Numbered from the stretch's first letter, positions 7,511-17,670 are shown. The stretch is DNA of 64,000 nt from Mycobacterium sp. GA-2829 (GCF_001499965.1 NZ_LQIT01000027.1:1-64000); one strand, 5' to 3'. Numbers and translations: made by a program. The notes: generated by a model not told the origin, from the sequence alone.

Positions 7511-7927
7511 ATGGCAGACCGCCAGGACGGGTCCGACGAGCAGCCCGCCACCCCGGCCGAGACGCCCCCCGCGCAGAAGGTCCCCGCGAAGAAGGCCCCG
7601 CCGGCCAAGGCGGCGAAGAAAGCCCCGGCGAAGAAGGCCGCCAAGAAGGCTCCGGCGAAGAAGACTCCCGCCAAGGCCGCCAACAAGGCGCCCGCGAAGA
7701 AGACCGCCCCGCCGAAGCAGACCCCTCCGCCGCCCGCTGACCTGGTCCGCGCGGCCGAGGAGGCCGCCGCCCAGGCCAAGGCCGCGGTCGCGACCGCGGA
7801 CAACCCGGTCTCGGGACCCGCTCCGGTGCCGGTCGACGCCGCCGCCGCCAACCGGCTGCCGATCGCCGCGGCGGCCGCCGCGGCGCTGCTCGTCCTGCTC
7901 GCCGTACTCGTCGCCCGCCGCCGCTGA
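7511..7927 (+). CDS. hns: H-NS-like Lys/Ala/Pro-rich protein with membrane anchor, Rv3852-like
   Basis: The protein has 138 residues. Residues about 22-75 consist of Ala-Lys-Lys-Ala-Pro-type repeats resembling histone H1 tails, suited to nonspecific DNA binding. Residues 113-135 form a hydrophobic helix followed by a triple Arg end. M. tuberculosis Rv3852 has the same layout and has been called an H-NS-like, membrane-anchored nucleoid protein. AGGAG (7497-7501) lies 9 bases before the ATG at 7511; in-frame TTG codons at 7505 and 7508 are less likely starts. The repeat region is a slippage-prone run of AAGAAG/GCC codons. Confidence 0.88.
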   Translation: MADRQDGSDEQPATPAETPPAQKVPAKKAPPAKAAKKAPAKKAAKKAPAKKTPAKAANKAPAKKTAPPKQTPPPPADLVRAAEEAAAQAKAAVATADNPVSGPAPVPVDAAAANRLPIAAAAAAALLVLLAVLVARRR

Positions 7928-7934
7928 TTTCCTC

Positions 7935-7965
7935 TTGACTCTGACGCCACGTCAGGGGCGATAGT
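7935..7965 (+). promoter_or_regulatory. MerR-type promoter with dyad in a 19-base spacer
   Basis: TTGACT (7935-7940) and GATAGT (7960-7965) are separated by 19 bases rather than 17. The spacer holds a perfect inverted repeat, CTGACG (7941-7946) and CGTCAG (7950-7955), with a 3-base centre. This is the classical arrangement that MerR regulators untwist to activate. The predicted transcript start is at or just before the ATG at 7973, so the mRNA would be leaderless. Confidence 0.8.
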
Positions 7966-7972
7966 CGGCGTC

Positions 7973-8734
7973 ATGGAGGACACAGCCGCCACCGTCGGGA
8001 CGGTCGCCGCGCTCACCGGTGTCTCGGTGCGCACGCTGCACCACTACGACCACATCGGGTTGGTGGTGCCGAGCACCCGCACCGCGGCCGGTTACCGCCG
8101 ATACACCGACGCCGACGTCGAACGCCTGCACCTCGTGCTGGTGTACCGGTCTGCGGGGCTGCCGCTCGAGAAGATCCGCACCCTGCTCGACGATCCGCGG
8201 GCCGACGTCCTCGCCCGCCTCGAACACCAGCTCGAGGTACTGCACGAGCACGCCGACCGCATCCGGCACAGCATCAAGGCGGTGGAGGAACTGATGAACG
8301 CACGCCGCGAAGGCATCCAATTGACCGCGCAGGAGCAGGTCGAGATCTTCGGGAGCACCGCGCACAGCGACGAGTACGCCGACGAGGCGCGGCAGCAGTG
8401 GGGTGACACCGACGCCTGGCGCCAGTCACAGCAGCGGGCGGCCGGGATGACCAAGCAGGACTGGATCGACGTGCGCGACGAGGGTGAGGCGCTGCTGGCC
8501 GACCTGGCCGCGGCGAAACGCGCCGGCGTTGCGCCAGGCAGCCCGGCCGCCGACCGCCTCGCGCGGCGCCACCGCGCATCGATCGAGCGGTTCTACGACT
8601 GCGACGACGTGATGCAGCTGTGCCTCGTGCAGATGTACCTGGCCGACGAGCGCTTCACCCGGTACTACGACGACCGCGAGGCGGGGCTGGCCCGGTATCT
8701 GCACGATGTCGTCGTCGCTAGCATCGACCGGTGA
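7973..8734 (+). CDS. TipA-like MerR-family regulator with TipAS domain
   Basis: The protein has 253 residues. Residues 9-75 form the MerR winged helix (Arg-Thr-Leu-His-His-Tyr-Asp motif and Gly-Tyr-Arg-Arg-Tyr). A dimerisation coiled coil follows to about residue 120. Residues about 130-250 are a TipAS-type domain, which binds thiopeptide-like and other multidrug ligands in Streptomyces TipAL. It probably activates its own promoter at 7935-7965 in response to a small molecule. It sits between hns and rraA, which are adjacent in M. tuberculosis, so it is an insert in the backbone. Its stop overlaps the rraA start (GTGA), so rraA would be co-expressed with it. Confidence 0.88.
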   Translation: MEDTAATVGTVAALTGVSVRTLHHYDHIGLVVPSTRTAAGYRRYTDADVERLHLVLVYRSAGLPLEKIRTLLDDPRADVLARLEHQLEVLHEHADRIRHSIKAVEELMNARREGIQLTAQEQVEIFGSTAHSDEYADEARQQWGDTDAWRQSQQRAAGMTKQDWIDVRDEGEALLADLAAAKRAGVAPGSPAADRLARRHRASIERFYDCDDVMQLCLVQMYLADERFTRYYDDREAGLARYLHDVVVASIDR

Positions 8735-9210
8735 CCATCGAATTCCGCGCCACGGCCGACCTCGTCGACGACATCGGACCCGACGTCCGCAGTTGCGATC
8801 TGCAGCTCCGCCAGTTCGGCGGCCGGACCGAGTTCGCCGGCCGGATCACCACCGTGCGCTGCTTCCAGGACAACGCGCTGCTCAAGTCCGTGCTGGGCGA
8901 ACCCGGCGACGGCGGCGTGCTGGTGATCGACGGCGACGGCTCACTGCACACCGCGCTGGTCGGCGACCTGATCGCCGCGCTGGGCCGCGACAACGGTTGG
9001 AGCGGCGTGATCATCAACGGCGCCGTGCGCGACGCGTCGACGCTGCGCACCCTCGACATCGGGATCAAGGCGCTGGGCACCAATCCGCGTAAGAGCACGA
9101 AAACCGGTGACGGACAACGGGATGTCCCGGTCGAGTTCGGCGGTGTGACGTTCACGCCCGGCGACGTCGCCTACAGCGACGACGACGGCATCGTGGTGGT
9201 CTCCCCGTAG
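8731..9210 (+). CDS. rraA: RraA-family protein (regulator of RNase E activity type)
   Basis: The protein has 159 residues, near the usual RraA length. The family was earlier misnamed MenG (demethylmenaquinone methyltransferase). RraA binds and inhibits RNase E; other family members are metal-dependent aldolases or decarboxylases. The motif region Val-Ile-Asp-Gly-Asp-Gly-Ser and the Ile-Ile-Asn-Gly-Ala-Val-Arg-Asp segment match the family's ligand-binding loops. The GTG at 8731 overlaps the stop of the MerR gene. It ends two bases before the convergent ethA stop. Orthologue position: Rv3853. Confidence 0.9.
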   Translation: MTIEFRATADLVDDIGPDVRSCDLQLRQFGGRTEFAGRITTVRCFQDNALLKSVLGEPGDGGVLVIDGDGSLHTALVGDLIAALGRDNGWSGVIINGAVRDASTLRTLDIGIKALGTNPRKSTKTGDGQRDVPVEFGGVTFTPGDVAYSDDDGIVVVSP

Positions 9211-9212
9211 CG

Positions 9213-10688
9213 TCAGACCGAGATCGCCTCGGGCGCATGGCGCTTGCTGAACTGCAGCGCGCCGTCGTCGAGCTTGGCGTTGCGGATCACCCGCAGGTCG
9301 ACGAGGTAGTTCTGCTTGAGCCGCCACGGCGCCTTGCCGCCCGACTTCGGCAGCTGGTCGAGCGCCCGCTTGATGTATCCCGACGTCAGGTCGACGAACG
9401 GCAACCGCTCGACGTCGCTTCCCGGTTCGCGCGGTTCGACGGCGTCGTAACCCTTCTTGTCCATGTAGCGCAGCAGGCGGCTGACGTACTCGGAGGTGAG
9501 GTCGGCCTTCAGCGTCCACGAGGCGTTGGTGTAGCCGAACGTGAACGCCATGTTCGGGATGCCCGACAGCATCATGCCGCGGTAGGCCACGGTGTCGGCG
9601 AGGTCGACCGGCTCACCGTTGCGCAGCACGTCGGCGCCGCCGAAGAACTGCACGTTCAAACCCGTTGCGGTGACGATGATGTCGGCCTCGAGGCGCTCGC
9701 CCGACTTCAGCTGGATGCCGTCGGCGGTGAAACGTTCGATCGCGTCGGTGACGACGTCGGCCTTGCCCTTGCGGATGGTCTTGAACAGGTCGCCGTTGGG
9801 GGCCAGGCACACGCGCTGATCCCACGGCTTGTAGTCCGGCGCGAAGTGCCGGTCGTAGTCGTAACCCTCCGGCAGGCGGCGTTCGGCCATGGTGCGCAAC
9901 GCTTTCCGGAACACGTTCGGCAGCATGCGGGCCAGCTGGTACTGCGTCATCGCGCGCAGGATCGCCTTCCACCGCACGGCGACATAGGCCGGTTTCTCGG
10001 GCAGCAGCTGGTAGGCCTTCGCGGCGAACCCGTCCTTGTCCGGCAGCGAACCGATGTAGGTGGGGGTGCGCTGCAGCATCGTCACGTGCCCGGCGCCGGT
10101 GTCGACGAGCGCGGGGATCAGCGTGATCGCCGTTGCGCCGCTACCGATCACGACCACCTTCTTGCCCTGGTAGTCGAGATCCTCCGGCCAGTGCTGCGGG
10201 TGCACGATGGTCCCGGTGAAGTCCTCGGCGCCGGGGAACTCCGGTGCGTACCCCTTGTCGTAGTCGTAGTAGCCGCTGCAGGCCCACAGGAAGCCGGCGT
10301 TGAGCTGGATCCGCTCACCGCCGCGCTCGATGCTGAGCTCCCACTGGTTGTCCTCGTCGGACCAGTTGGCGGCGACGACCTTGTGGCCGTAGCGGATGTG
10401 CTTGTCGATGCCGTTCTCGACGGCGGCCTCGTTGAGGTAGTTCCAGATCGACTGCCCGTCGGCGATGCCCTGGTCGGTGGCCCACGGCTTGAAGTGGAAG
10501 CCGAGGGTGTACATGTCGGAGTCCGACCGGATGCCCGGGTACTTGAACAGGTCCCAGGTTCCGCCGAGCGTGTCGCGACGCTCGAGGATCGCGTAAGTCT
10601 TGTCTGGATTCTGGCGCTGCAGATGCCAGGCGGCGCTGATGCCGGAGATCCCGGCTCCGATGATCACGACGTCGACAAAGTCAGTCAT
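9213..10688 (-). CDS. ethA: EthA Baeyer-Villiger flavin monooxygenase
   Basis: The protein has 491 residues and is collinear with M. tuberculosis EthA (Rv3854c), the FAD/NADPH monooxygenase that oxidises ketones and activates the prodrug ethionamide. An N-terminal FAD Rossmann motif (Gly-Ala-Gly-Ile-Ser-Gly, about residues 11-16), the Baeyer-Villiger fingerprint Phe-x-Gly-x3-His-x3-Trp-Pro (FTGTIVHPQHWP, about residue 157 on) and a second NADPH Rossmann motif (Gly-Ser-Gly-Ala-Thr-Ala) are all present. It is divergent from ethR across a 76-base region that holds the EthR operator, so repression by EthR is expected. Confidence 0.93.
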   Translation of the reverse strand: MTDFVDVVIIGAGISGISAAWHLQRQNPDKTYAILERRDTLGGTWDLFKYPGIRSDSDMYTLGFHFKPWATDQGIADGQSIWNYLNEAAVENGIDKHIRYGHKVVAANWSDEDNQWELSIERGGERIQLNAGFLWACSGYYDYDKGYAPEFPGAEDFTGTIVHPQHWPEDLDYQGKKVVVIGSGATAITLIPALVDTGAGHVTMLQRTPTYIGSLPDKDGFAAKAYQLLPEKPAYVAVRWKAILRAMTQYQLARMLPNVFRKALRTMAERRLPEGYDYDRHFAPDYKPWDQRVCLAPNGDLFKTIRKGKADVVTDAIERFTADGIQLKSGERLEADIIVTATGLNVQFFGGADVLRNGEPVDLADTVAYRGMMLSGIPNMAFTFGYTNASWTLKADLTSEYVSRLLRYMDKKGYDAVEPREPGSDVERLPFVDLTSGYIKRALDQLPKSGGKAPWRLKQNYLVDLRVIRNAKLDDGALQFSKRHAPEAISV

Positions 10689-10700
10689 GCTGTAAAGCTA

Positions 10701-10735
10701 TCAACACCTTGTCGACAGCGTCAACAGTGTGTTGA
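10701..10735. promoter_or_regulatory. EthR operator region
   Basis: The 76-base ethA-ethR gap contains an inverted repeat TCAACAC (10701-10707) / GTGTTGA (10729-10735) centred on the palindrome TGTCGACA (10710-10717). A further TCAACA is at 10721-10726. Repeated TCRACA units about 10 bases apart fit the cooperative multimeric binding described for EthR. The duplicated TGTAAAG near each end (10691 and 10751) may belong to the two promoters. Confidence 0.75.
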
Positions 10736-10764
10736 GAAATTCGACGCGGTGTAAAGTAACCGCC

Positions 10765-11394
10765 GTGACCACCGCCAGCCAGGCCCGCACCGCGCGCGGC
10801 CGCCGATCGGCCCGTCCGTCGGGCGACGACCGCGAACAGGCCATCCTGGCGACCGCCGAACGCCTGCTCGAAGAGCGCTCGTTCGCCGAGATCTCGGTCG
10901 ACGACCTGGCCAAGGGGGCGGGCATCTCCCGGCCCACGTTCTACTTCTACTTCGGGTCCAAAGAGGCCGTGCTGCTGACGCTGTGGGAGCGGGTGATCCG
11001 GGAGGCCGACGCCGCACTGGAGGCCGCCGCGGCCGCGGCCACCCCGGACAACGTCTGGCGGCCCGGCATCAAGGTCTTCTTCGACACCTTCGGCGGTCAC
11101 CGCCACGTCACCGTCGCGGCGTCGGGTTCGGACAACGCCGACATCCGCGAGGTCTTCGCGACGTTCATGCAGAAGTGGATCGACTTCACCGCGGCGACCA
11201 TCGAGGCCGAACGCCGGCGCGGCGCCGCCCCGGAGACGCTGCCCGCCCACGACCTCGCCACCGCACTCAACCTCATGAACGAACGCACCCTGCTCGCCGC
11301 GTTCGCCTCCGAGACCCCCGGTATCCCGGCCGACCGGGTCCTCGACTCGCTGGTGCACGTGTGGACCTGCGCCGTCTACGGGGAATGCCGCTGA
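10765..11394 (+). CDS. ethR: EthR TetR-family repressor of ethA
   Basis: The protein has 209 residues and is clearly the orthologue of Rv3855. The N-terminal helix-turn-helix (about residues 25-70, with Ile-Ser-Val-Asp-Asp-Leu-Ala-Lys-Gly-Ala-Gly-Ile-Ser) is nearly identical to EthR, and the C-terminal ligand domain retains Leu-Asn-Leu-Met-Asn-Glu-Arg-Thr-Leu. The GTG at 10765 is preferred because it gives the orthologue N terminus; an upstream ATG at 10729 would place the operator inside the gene. It represses ethA and itself through the operator at 10701-10735. Confidence 0.92.
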   Translation: MTTASQARTARGRRSARPSGDDREQAILATAERLLEERSFAEISVDDLAKGAGISRPTFYFYFGSKEAVLLTLWERVIREADAALEAAAAAATPDNVWRPGIKVFFDTFGGHRHVTVAASGSDNADIREVFATFMQKWIDFTAATIEAERRRGAAPETLPAHDLATALNLMNERTLLAAFASETPGIPADRVLDSLVHVWTCAVYGECR

Positions 11395-11410
11395 CGCGTC
11401 GGACCGCCAT

Positions 11411-11426
11411 GCGAACATATGTTCGT
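11411..11426 (+). promoter_or_regulatory. LexA (SOS) box candidate over the dinB start
   Basis: The mycobacterial SOS box is TCGAAC-N4-GTTCGA. Here the core is CGAAC (11412-11416), ATAT, GTTCG (11421-11425), a perfect 14-base palindrome matching 10 of 12 consensus positions; only the two outermost bases differ. The ATG of dinB (11419-11421) lies inside it. Confidence 0.6.
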
Positions 11427-12633
11427 GTCGGCGCACGACCACGCGCAAGCGAGCATCCTGCACGCTGACCTCGACTCGTTCTACGCCTCGGTCGAGCAGC
11501 GGGACGATCCCGCGCTGCGCGGACGGCCTGTGATCGTCGGCGCCGGCGTGGTGCTGGCCGCCAGCTACGAGGCCAAGGCCTACGGCGTGCGCACCGCGAT
11601 GGGCGGCCATCAGGCCCGCGCCCTGTGCCCGCACGCCGTCGTCGTCCCGCCGCGGATGGCGGCCTACTCGCAGGCCAGCGCCGATGTCTTCGAGGTCTTC
11701 CGCGACACCACTCCCCTGGTCGAACCGCTGTCGGTCGACGAGGCGTTCCTCGACGTGTCCGGGCTGGGCCGGGTGTCGGGCACCCCGGTGCAGATCGGCG
11801 CACGGCTGCGGGCCCGGGTCCGCGACGAGGTCGGGCTGCCGATCACGGTCGGCATCGCCCGGACGAAGTTCCTGGCCAAGGTGGCCAGCCAGGAGGGCAA
11901 ACCCGACGGGCTGCTGCTCGTCCCGCCGGACCGGGAGCTCGCCTTCCTGCATCCGCTGCCGGTCCGACGGCTGTGGGGTGTCGGCGAGAAGACCGCCGCC
12001 AAGCTGCGGGCCCACGGCATCGAGACGGTCGCCGACGTCGCCGAACTCGGCGAGTCGACGCTCTCCGCGATGGTCGGCGGCGCGATGGGGCATCAGCTCT
12101 ACGCGTTGTCGCACAACATCGACCGCCGCCGGGTGGTGACCGGGGTGCGCCGCCGTTCGGTGGGTGCGCAGCGGGCGCTCGGCCGCCGCGGCAACAGCAT
12201 GTCCGCCGCGGAGGTGGACGCGGTGGTGGTCAACCTCGTCGACCGCATCACCCGCCGCATGCGCAACGCCGGCCGCACCGGGCGCACGGTCGTGCTGCGG
12301 TTGCGCTTCGACGACTTCAGCCGCGTCACCCGCTCGCACACCATGCCGCGCACCACGGCCTCGACCGATGCGGTGCTCGCCGCCGCCCGCGACCTCGTCG
12401 CCGCCGCGGCGCCGGAGATCGCCGCGCGCGGGTTGACGCTGATCGGGTTCGCGGTGTCCAACATCGACCGCGACGGCGCCCAGCAGCTCGAGCTGCCGTT
12501 CGCCCAGGCCGACACCGGCGCGCTCGACGCCGCCGTCGACCGGGTGCGCAGCCGTTACGGCAACCTGGCCGTCACCCGCGGTGTGCTGCTCGGCCGCGAC
12601 CCCGGTTTGGAGATGCCGACACTGCCGGACTGA
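11419..12633 (+). CDS. dinB: Y-family DNA polymerase IV (DinB), DinB3-like
   Basis: The protein has 404 residues. It is a translesion polymerase with the catalytic carboxylates in the first motif (His-Ala-Asp-Leu-Asp-Ser-Phe-Tyr-Ala-Ser, about residues 15-24) and in Ser-Val-Asp-Glu-Ala-Phe-Leu-Asp (about 109). The steric-gate position is Tyr, so it should discriminate against ribonucleotides, unlike mycobacterial DinB2. A helix-hairpin-helix (Leu-Trp-Gly-Val-Gly-Glu-Lys-Thr) follows, then the little-finger domain. Gln-Gln-Leu-Glu-Leu-Pro-Phe near the C terminus is a beta-clamp binding motif. Location beside ethR resembles M. smegmatis dinB3. The start codon lies inside a LexA-type palindrome. 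The gene ends only four bases from the convergent katE stop. Confidence 0.88.
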   Translation: MFVSAHDHAQASILHADLDSFYASVEQRDDPALRGRPVIVGAGVVLAASYEAKAYGVRTAMGGHQARALCPHAVVVPPRMAAYSQASADVFEVFRDTTPLVEPLSVDEAFLDVSGLGRVSGTPVQIGARLRARVRDEVGLPITVGIARTKFLAKVASQEGKPDGLLLVPPDRELAFLHPLPVRRLWGVGEKTAAKLRAHGIETVADVAELGESTLSAMVGGAMGHQLYALSHNIDRRRVVTGVRRRSVGAQRALGRRGNSMSAAEVDAVVVNLVDRITRRMRNAGRTGRTVVLRLRFDDFSRVTRSHTMPRTTASTDAVLAAARDLVAAAAPEIAARGLTLIGFAVSNIDRDGAQQLELPFAQADTGALDAAVDRVRSRYGNLAVTRGVLLGRDPGLEMPTLPD

Positions 12634-12637
12634 GGGG

Positions 12638-14872
<2,235 letters not shown>

Positions 14873-14929
14873 CGCAAACCCCTTGTTCGGCGTGAATGTC
14901 CCTGGGCAACTTCCCTCATGCCGTTCGGA

Positions 14930-15937
14930 CTAAACGCCACCCGTCCATGCCAGCAGGTCGTCGGCCGACCACGTGTTGACGATCCGCTCGACCGGTACCC
15001 CGGCGTCGAGCGCCCGCTGCGCGCCGTAACCGAGGAAGTCGAGTTGGCCCGGTGCGTGCGAATCGGTGTCGATGGAGAACACACAGCCGATGTCGAGCGC
15101 GAGCGACAGCAACCGGGTGGGCGGGTCACGGCGCTCGGGCCGGGAATTGATCTCGACAGCGGTGCCGTGGTCGCGGCATGCGGTGAAGACCTTCTCGGCG
15201 TCGAACTTGGATTCCGGGCGGATACCGCGGTTGCCGGTGACCAGCCGCCCGGTGCAGTGTCCGAGCACGTCGGTGTGCGGGTTGGCGACGGCCTTGAGCA
15301 TGCGGCGGGTCATCGCGGGTGCGTCCATCGCCAGCTTCGAGTGCACGCTGGCCACCACCACGTCGAGCCGCTCGAGCAACTCCTCCTCCTGGTCGAGCGA
15401 CCCGTCCTCGAGGATGTCGACCTCGATACCGGTCAAAATGCGCAGCGGCGCAACGGTTTCCCTCAGTTCGTCGATCACGTCGAGCTGTTTGCGCAGCCGG
15501 TCGGGGGACAGTCCGTTGGCGATGGTCAACCGTGGCGAATGGTCGGTCAGCGCACAGTACTCGTGGCCGAGGTCGCGGGCGGCGAGCATCATCTCCTCGA
15601 TCGGCGCCGACCCGTCCGACCAGTTGGAGTGCACATGCAGGTCGCCCTTGAGCGCCGCGCGGATCTCACCGCCGCCGAGATCGGTTGCGTTCTCCCGCAA
15701 TTCGACCAGCGCGTCGGGTTCGCGACCGGCCCACGCCTGCGCGATCACCTTGGCGGTCTTCGGTCCGATCCCCGGCAGCGACTGCCAGGAGTTGGCGGCG
15801 CCGTGCCGTTCCCGTTCGGCCTCGGACAACCGTTCGACGATGTCGGCGGCGTTGCGGTAGGCCATCACGCGTCGGGAGTCCTCGCGGGCGCGGTCCTTGT
15901 AGTAGGCGATCTGGCGCAGCGCGGTGACGGGGTCCAT
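14930..15937 (-). CDS. PHP-domain phosphoesterase with N-terminal HhH, Rv3856c-like
   Basis: The protein has 335 residues, the length I recall for Rv3856c. Residues 1-90 resemble the helix-hairpin-helix part of family X polymerases (Leu-Pro-Gly-Ile-Gly-Pro-Lys-Thr-Ala-Lys). Residues about 100-330 form a PHP domain with all metal-binding motifs visible: Asp-Leu-His-Val-His-Ser, Ala-Leu-Thr-Asp-His, Gly-Ile-Glu-Val-Asp, Ala-Ser-Val-His-Ser, Gly-His-Cys-Thr-Gly-Arg, Val-Glu-Ile-Asn-Ser and Asp-Thr-Asp-Ser-His. It thus looks like the C-terminal half of PolX without a polymerase core, so a DNA-end or nucleotide phosphoesterase is likely. The ATG at 15937 is chosen over upstream in-frame codons for orthologue length. 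Confidence 0.87.
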   Translation of the reverse strand: MDPVTALRQIAYYKDRAREDSRRVMAYRNAADIVERLSEAERERHGAANSWQSLPGIGPKTAKVIAQAWAGREPDALVELRENATDLGGGEIRAALKGDLHVHSNWSDGSAPIEEMMLAARDLGHEYCALTDHSPRLTIANGLSPDRLRKQLDVIDELRETVAPLRILTGIEVDILEDGSLDQEEELLERLDVVVASVHSKLAMDAPAMTRRMLKAVANPHTDVLGHCTGRLVTGNRGIRPESKFDAEKVFTACRDHGTAVEINSRPERRDPPTRLLSLALDIGCVFSIDTDSHAPGQLDFLGYGAQRALDAGVPVERIVNTWSADDLLAWTGGV

Positions 15938-15972
15938 GTCCCCAGTGTGCCCGCGCGGCGGCGTCATGCAGT

Positions 15973-16539
15973 TCAGGCGGGCCAGCGCGGATGGCGGCCG
16001 CTGCGGGCGACGATACGGTCGAGCACCGGCGCGTCGTCGGGGATCGGCACGGCCGGACCGAACAATCCCTCGGTGCCGGCCGGGTCGAACTGCGCGAGGT
16101 GGTCCAGACACGCGCGGGCGGTCGCCTCGTCGCAGTCGTACCGGCGACCGGTGGCCACTGCGAGGTCCCAGCCGTGGAGCACGACTTCGGCCAGCGCGAC
16201 CGTGCCCGCGACGTCGCCGGGCAGATCGACGCCGCCGGCGCGGGTCATTCCGGTCCACGCCTCCCCGGCGCGCCACGCTTCGGCCAGGGCCGCCAACCGC
16301 TGCGGGTAGAGGCTGCGCCAACCCTCGTCGAGTGGGGCGTGTTCGTCGGGCGGCGTATCGGTCCATTCGCCGAGTTCTTTTCGGGCCGCCGCGGCGAAGG
16401 CCGCCGAGAGGCCGCCGATGTGCGCGAGGAGGTCGCGCACCGTCATGTTCGCGTTGGGTGTGGGGCCGTCCAGTGCGTCGTCGGACACCGTGCGCACCAG
16501 GTCTGCGGTTCGGTGGCACGCCGAGGTCAAGTTGATCAT
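15973..16539 (-). CDS. TIGR03086-type DinB-superfamily metal-binding protein
   Basis: The protein has 188 residues and the four-helix layout of the mycothiol-dependent maleylpyruvate isomerase N-terminal/DinB superfamily. Candidate metal ligands are His in Leu-Leu-Ala-His-Ile-Gly (about residue 40) and His in Val-Leu-His-Gly-Trp-Asp-Leu-Ala (about 122). Family members use mycothiol or bacillithiol in transfer or isomerase reactions, but most mycobacterial paralogues have no assigned substrate. It is 35 bases upstream of the PHP gene on the same strand and divergent from the F420 enzyme gene. Confidence 0.8.
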   Translation of the reverse strand: MINLTSACHRTADLVRTVSDDALDGPTPNANMTVRDLLAHIGGLSAAFAAAARKELGEWTDTPPDEHAPLDEGWRSLYPQRLAALAEAWRAGEAWTGMTRAGGVDLPGDVAGTVALAEVVLHGWDLAVATGRRYDCDEATARACLDHLAQFDPAGTEGLFGPAVPIPDDAPVLDRIVARSGRHPRWPA

Positions 16540-16610
16540 GTGCGTATGGACCTCCCGTCCGGGCAGAACTCATCGGCAGTTCACAGCAAATGTGACTACC
16601 GTCGGTCTAC

Positions 16611-17468
16611 GTGCGATTCGCTTTCAAGACCTCACCGCAGAACACCACGTGGGCGGAGATGCTGCCGATCTGGCAAGCCGCCGACGACATCGACGTCTTC
16701 GAGTCCGGGTGGACCTTCGACCACTTCTACCCGATCTTCTCGGATTCGACCGGTCCCTGTCTGGAGGGCTGGATCACGCTGACCGCGCTGGCCCAAGCCA
16801 CCAAACGCCTGCGCGTCGGCGTGCTGGTCACCGGCATCCACTACCGGCACCCGGCAGTACTCGCGAACATGGCTTCCGCGCTCGACATCGTCTCGGGCGG
16901 CAGGCTCGAACTCGGTATCGGCGCCGGCTGGAACGAGGAGGAGTCCGGCGCATACGGCATCGAGCTCGGCTCGATCCGCGAGCGCTTCGACCGCTTCGAG
17001 GAGGCCTGTGAGGTGCTGACGGGACTGCTCTCCCAGGAGACGACGTCGTTCGACGGCAAGTACTACCAGCTCAAGGACGCGCGCAACGAGCCGAAGGGTC
17101 CGCAGCAGCCGCACCCGCCGATCTGCATCGGCGGCAGCGGGGAGAAGCGGACGCTGCGCATCACCGCCCGCTGGGCGCAGCACTGGAATTTCGTCGGCGG
17201 CACACCGGAGGAGTTCGCCCGCAAGCGCGACGTGCTGGCGTCGCACTGCGCCGACATCGGCCGGGATCCGAAGGAGATCATGCTGTCGGCGCATGTGCGT
17301 CTCGGCGAGGATCGCGATTACCAGAAGGTGATCGACGAGGCCGCCGCACTGGGCGAAGAGGGCCTGGACCTGGCGATCATCTACCTGCCGCCGCCGTACG
17401 ACACCAAGGTGTTGGAGCCGCTGGCGGAGACGATCAGGGACTCCGGACTCACGGTCACGAATCGATAA
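16611..17468 (+). CDS. LLM-class F420-dependent oxidoreductase
   Basis: The protein has 285 residues and is a luciferase-like TIM-barrel enzyme of the TIGR03560-like F420 subgroup. Motifs include Thr-Phe-Asp-His-Phe-Tyr near residue 38, the Gly-Arg-Leu-Glu-Leu-Gly-Ile-Gly-Ala-Gly-Trp segment (about 96-106) and the Ile-Cys-Ile-Gly-Gly-Ser-Gly-Glu-Lys phosphate-binding loop (about 171). It would use reduced F420 to reduce or oxidise an unknown substrate in the cytoplasm. The GTG at 16611 is used. A strong hairpin terminator follows its stop. Confidence 0.88.
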   Translation: MRFAFKTSPQNTTWAEMLPIWQAADDIDVFESGWTFDHFYPIFSDSTGPCLEGWITLTALAQATKRLRVGVLVTGIHYRHPAVLANMASALDIVSGGRLELGIGAGWNEEESGAYGIELGSIRERFDRFEEACEVLTGLLSQETTSFDGKYYQLKDARNEPKGPQQPHPPICIGGSGEKRTLRITARWAQHWNFVGGTPEEFARKRDVLASHCADIGRDPKEIMLSAHVRLGEDRDYQKVIDEAAALGEEGLDLAIIYLPPPYDTKVLEPLAETIRDSGLTVTNR

Positions 17469-17492
17469 CGAACAAGCAAAATCTCGGGACGG

Positions 17493-17527
17493 GGCCCGCC
17501 GAGTGCCGCACCGGCGGGCCTCCGTTT
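17493..17527 (+). terminator. Rho-independent terminator after the F420 gene
   Basis: GGCCCGCCG (17493-17501) and CGGCGGGCC (17512-17520) form a perfect 9-base stem with a 10-base loop, followed by TCCGTTT. It lies 25 bases after the stop at 17468 and may also stop transcription from the opposite strand. Confidence 0.8.
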
Positions 17528-17529
17528 AG

Positions 17530-17670
17530 CTATACGCCGTACCGCACCAGTTCGGCAGGCGTGATCAACCGCTCCTGCTTGGCGGGGAACTCGCGGCTCT
17601 TGACGGGGTGACGGAACAATGACCAGGCGATTCGACCCACCCGGGACCGGGTTATCGGGCTGATGTACAC
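17530..17670 (-). CDS. Small 46-codon protein at the Rv3857c position
   Basis: This short gene encodes 46 residues (start GTG at 17670), beginning Val-Tyr-Ile-Ser-Pro-Ile and ending Leu-Val-Arg-Tyr-Gly-Val. AGGAG (17679-17683) lies exactly 8 bases upstream of the GTG, the codons have the G/C third positions of real mycobacterial genes, and the stop falls right before the terminator stem. The sequence is basic with one amphipathic stretch (Ile-Ala-Trp-Ser-Leu-Phe-Arg). It sits downstream of gltD on the same strand, where M. tuberculosis has the small Rv3857c. Homology to Rv3857c is positional only; function unknown. Confidence 0.65.
   Translation of the reverse strand: MYISPITRSRVGRIAWSLFRHPVKSREFPAKQERLITPAELVRYGV

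Noticed and set aside
8941..9519. Minus-strand frame across the rraA/ethA junction
   Set aside because: It overlaps two clear genes and has Arg-rich shadow composition.
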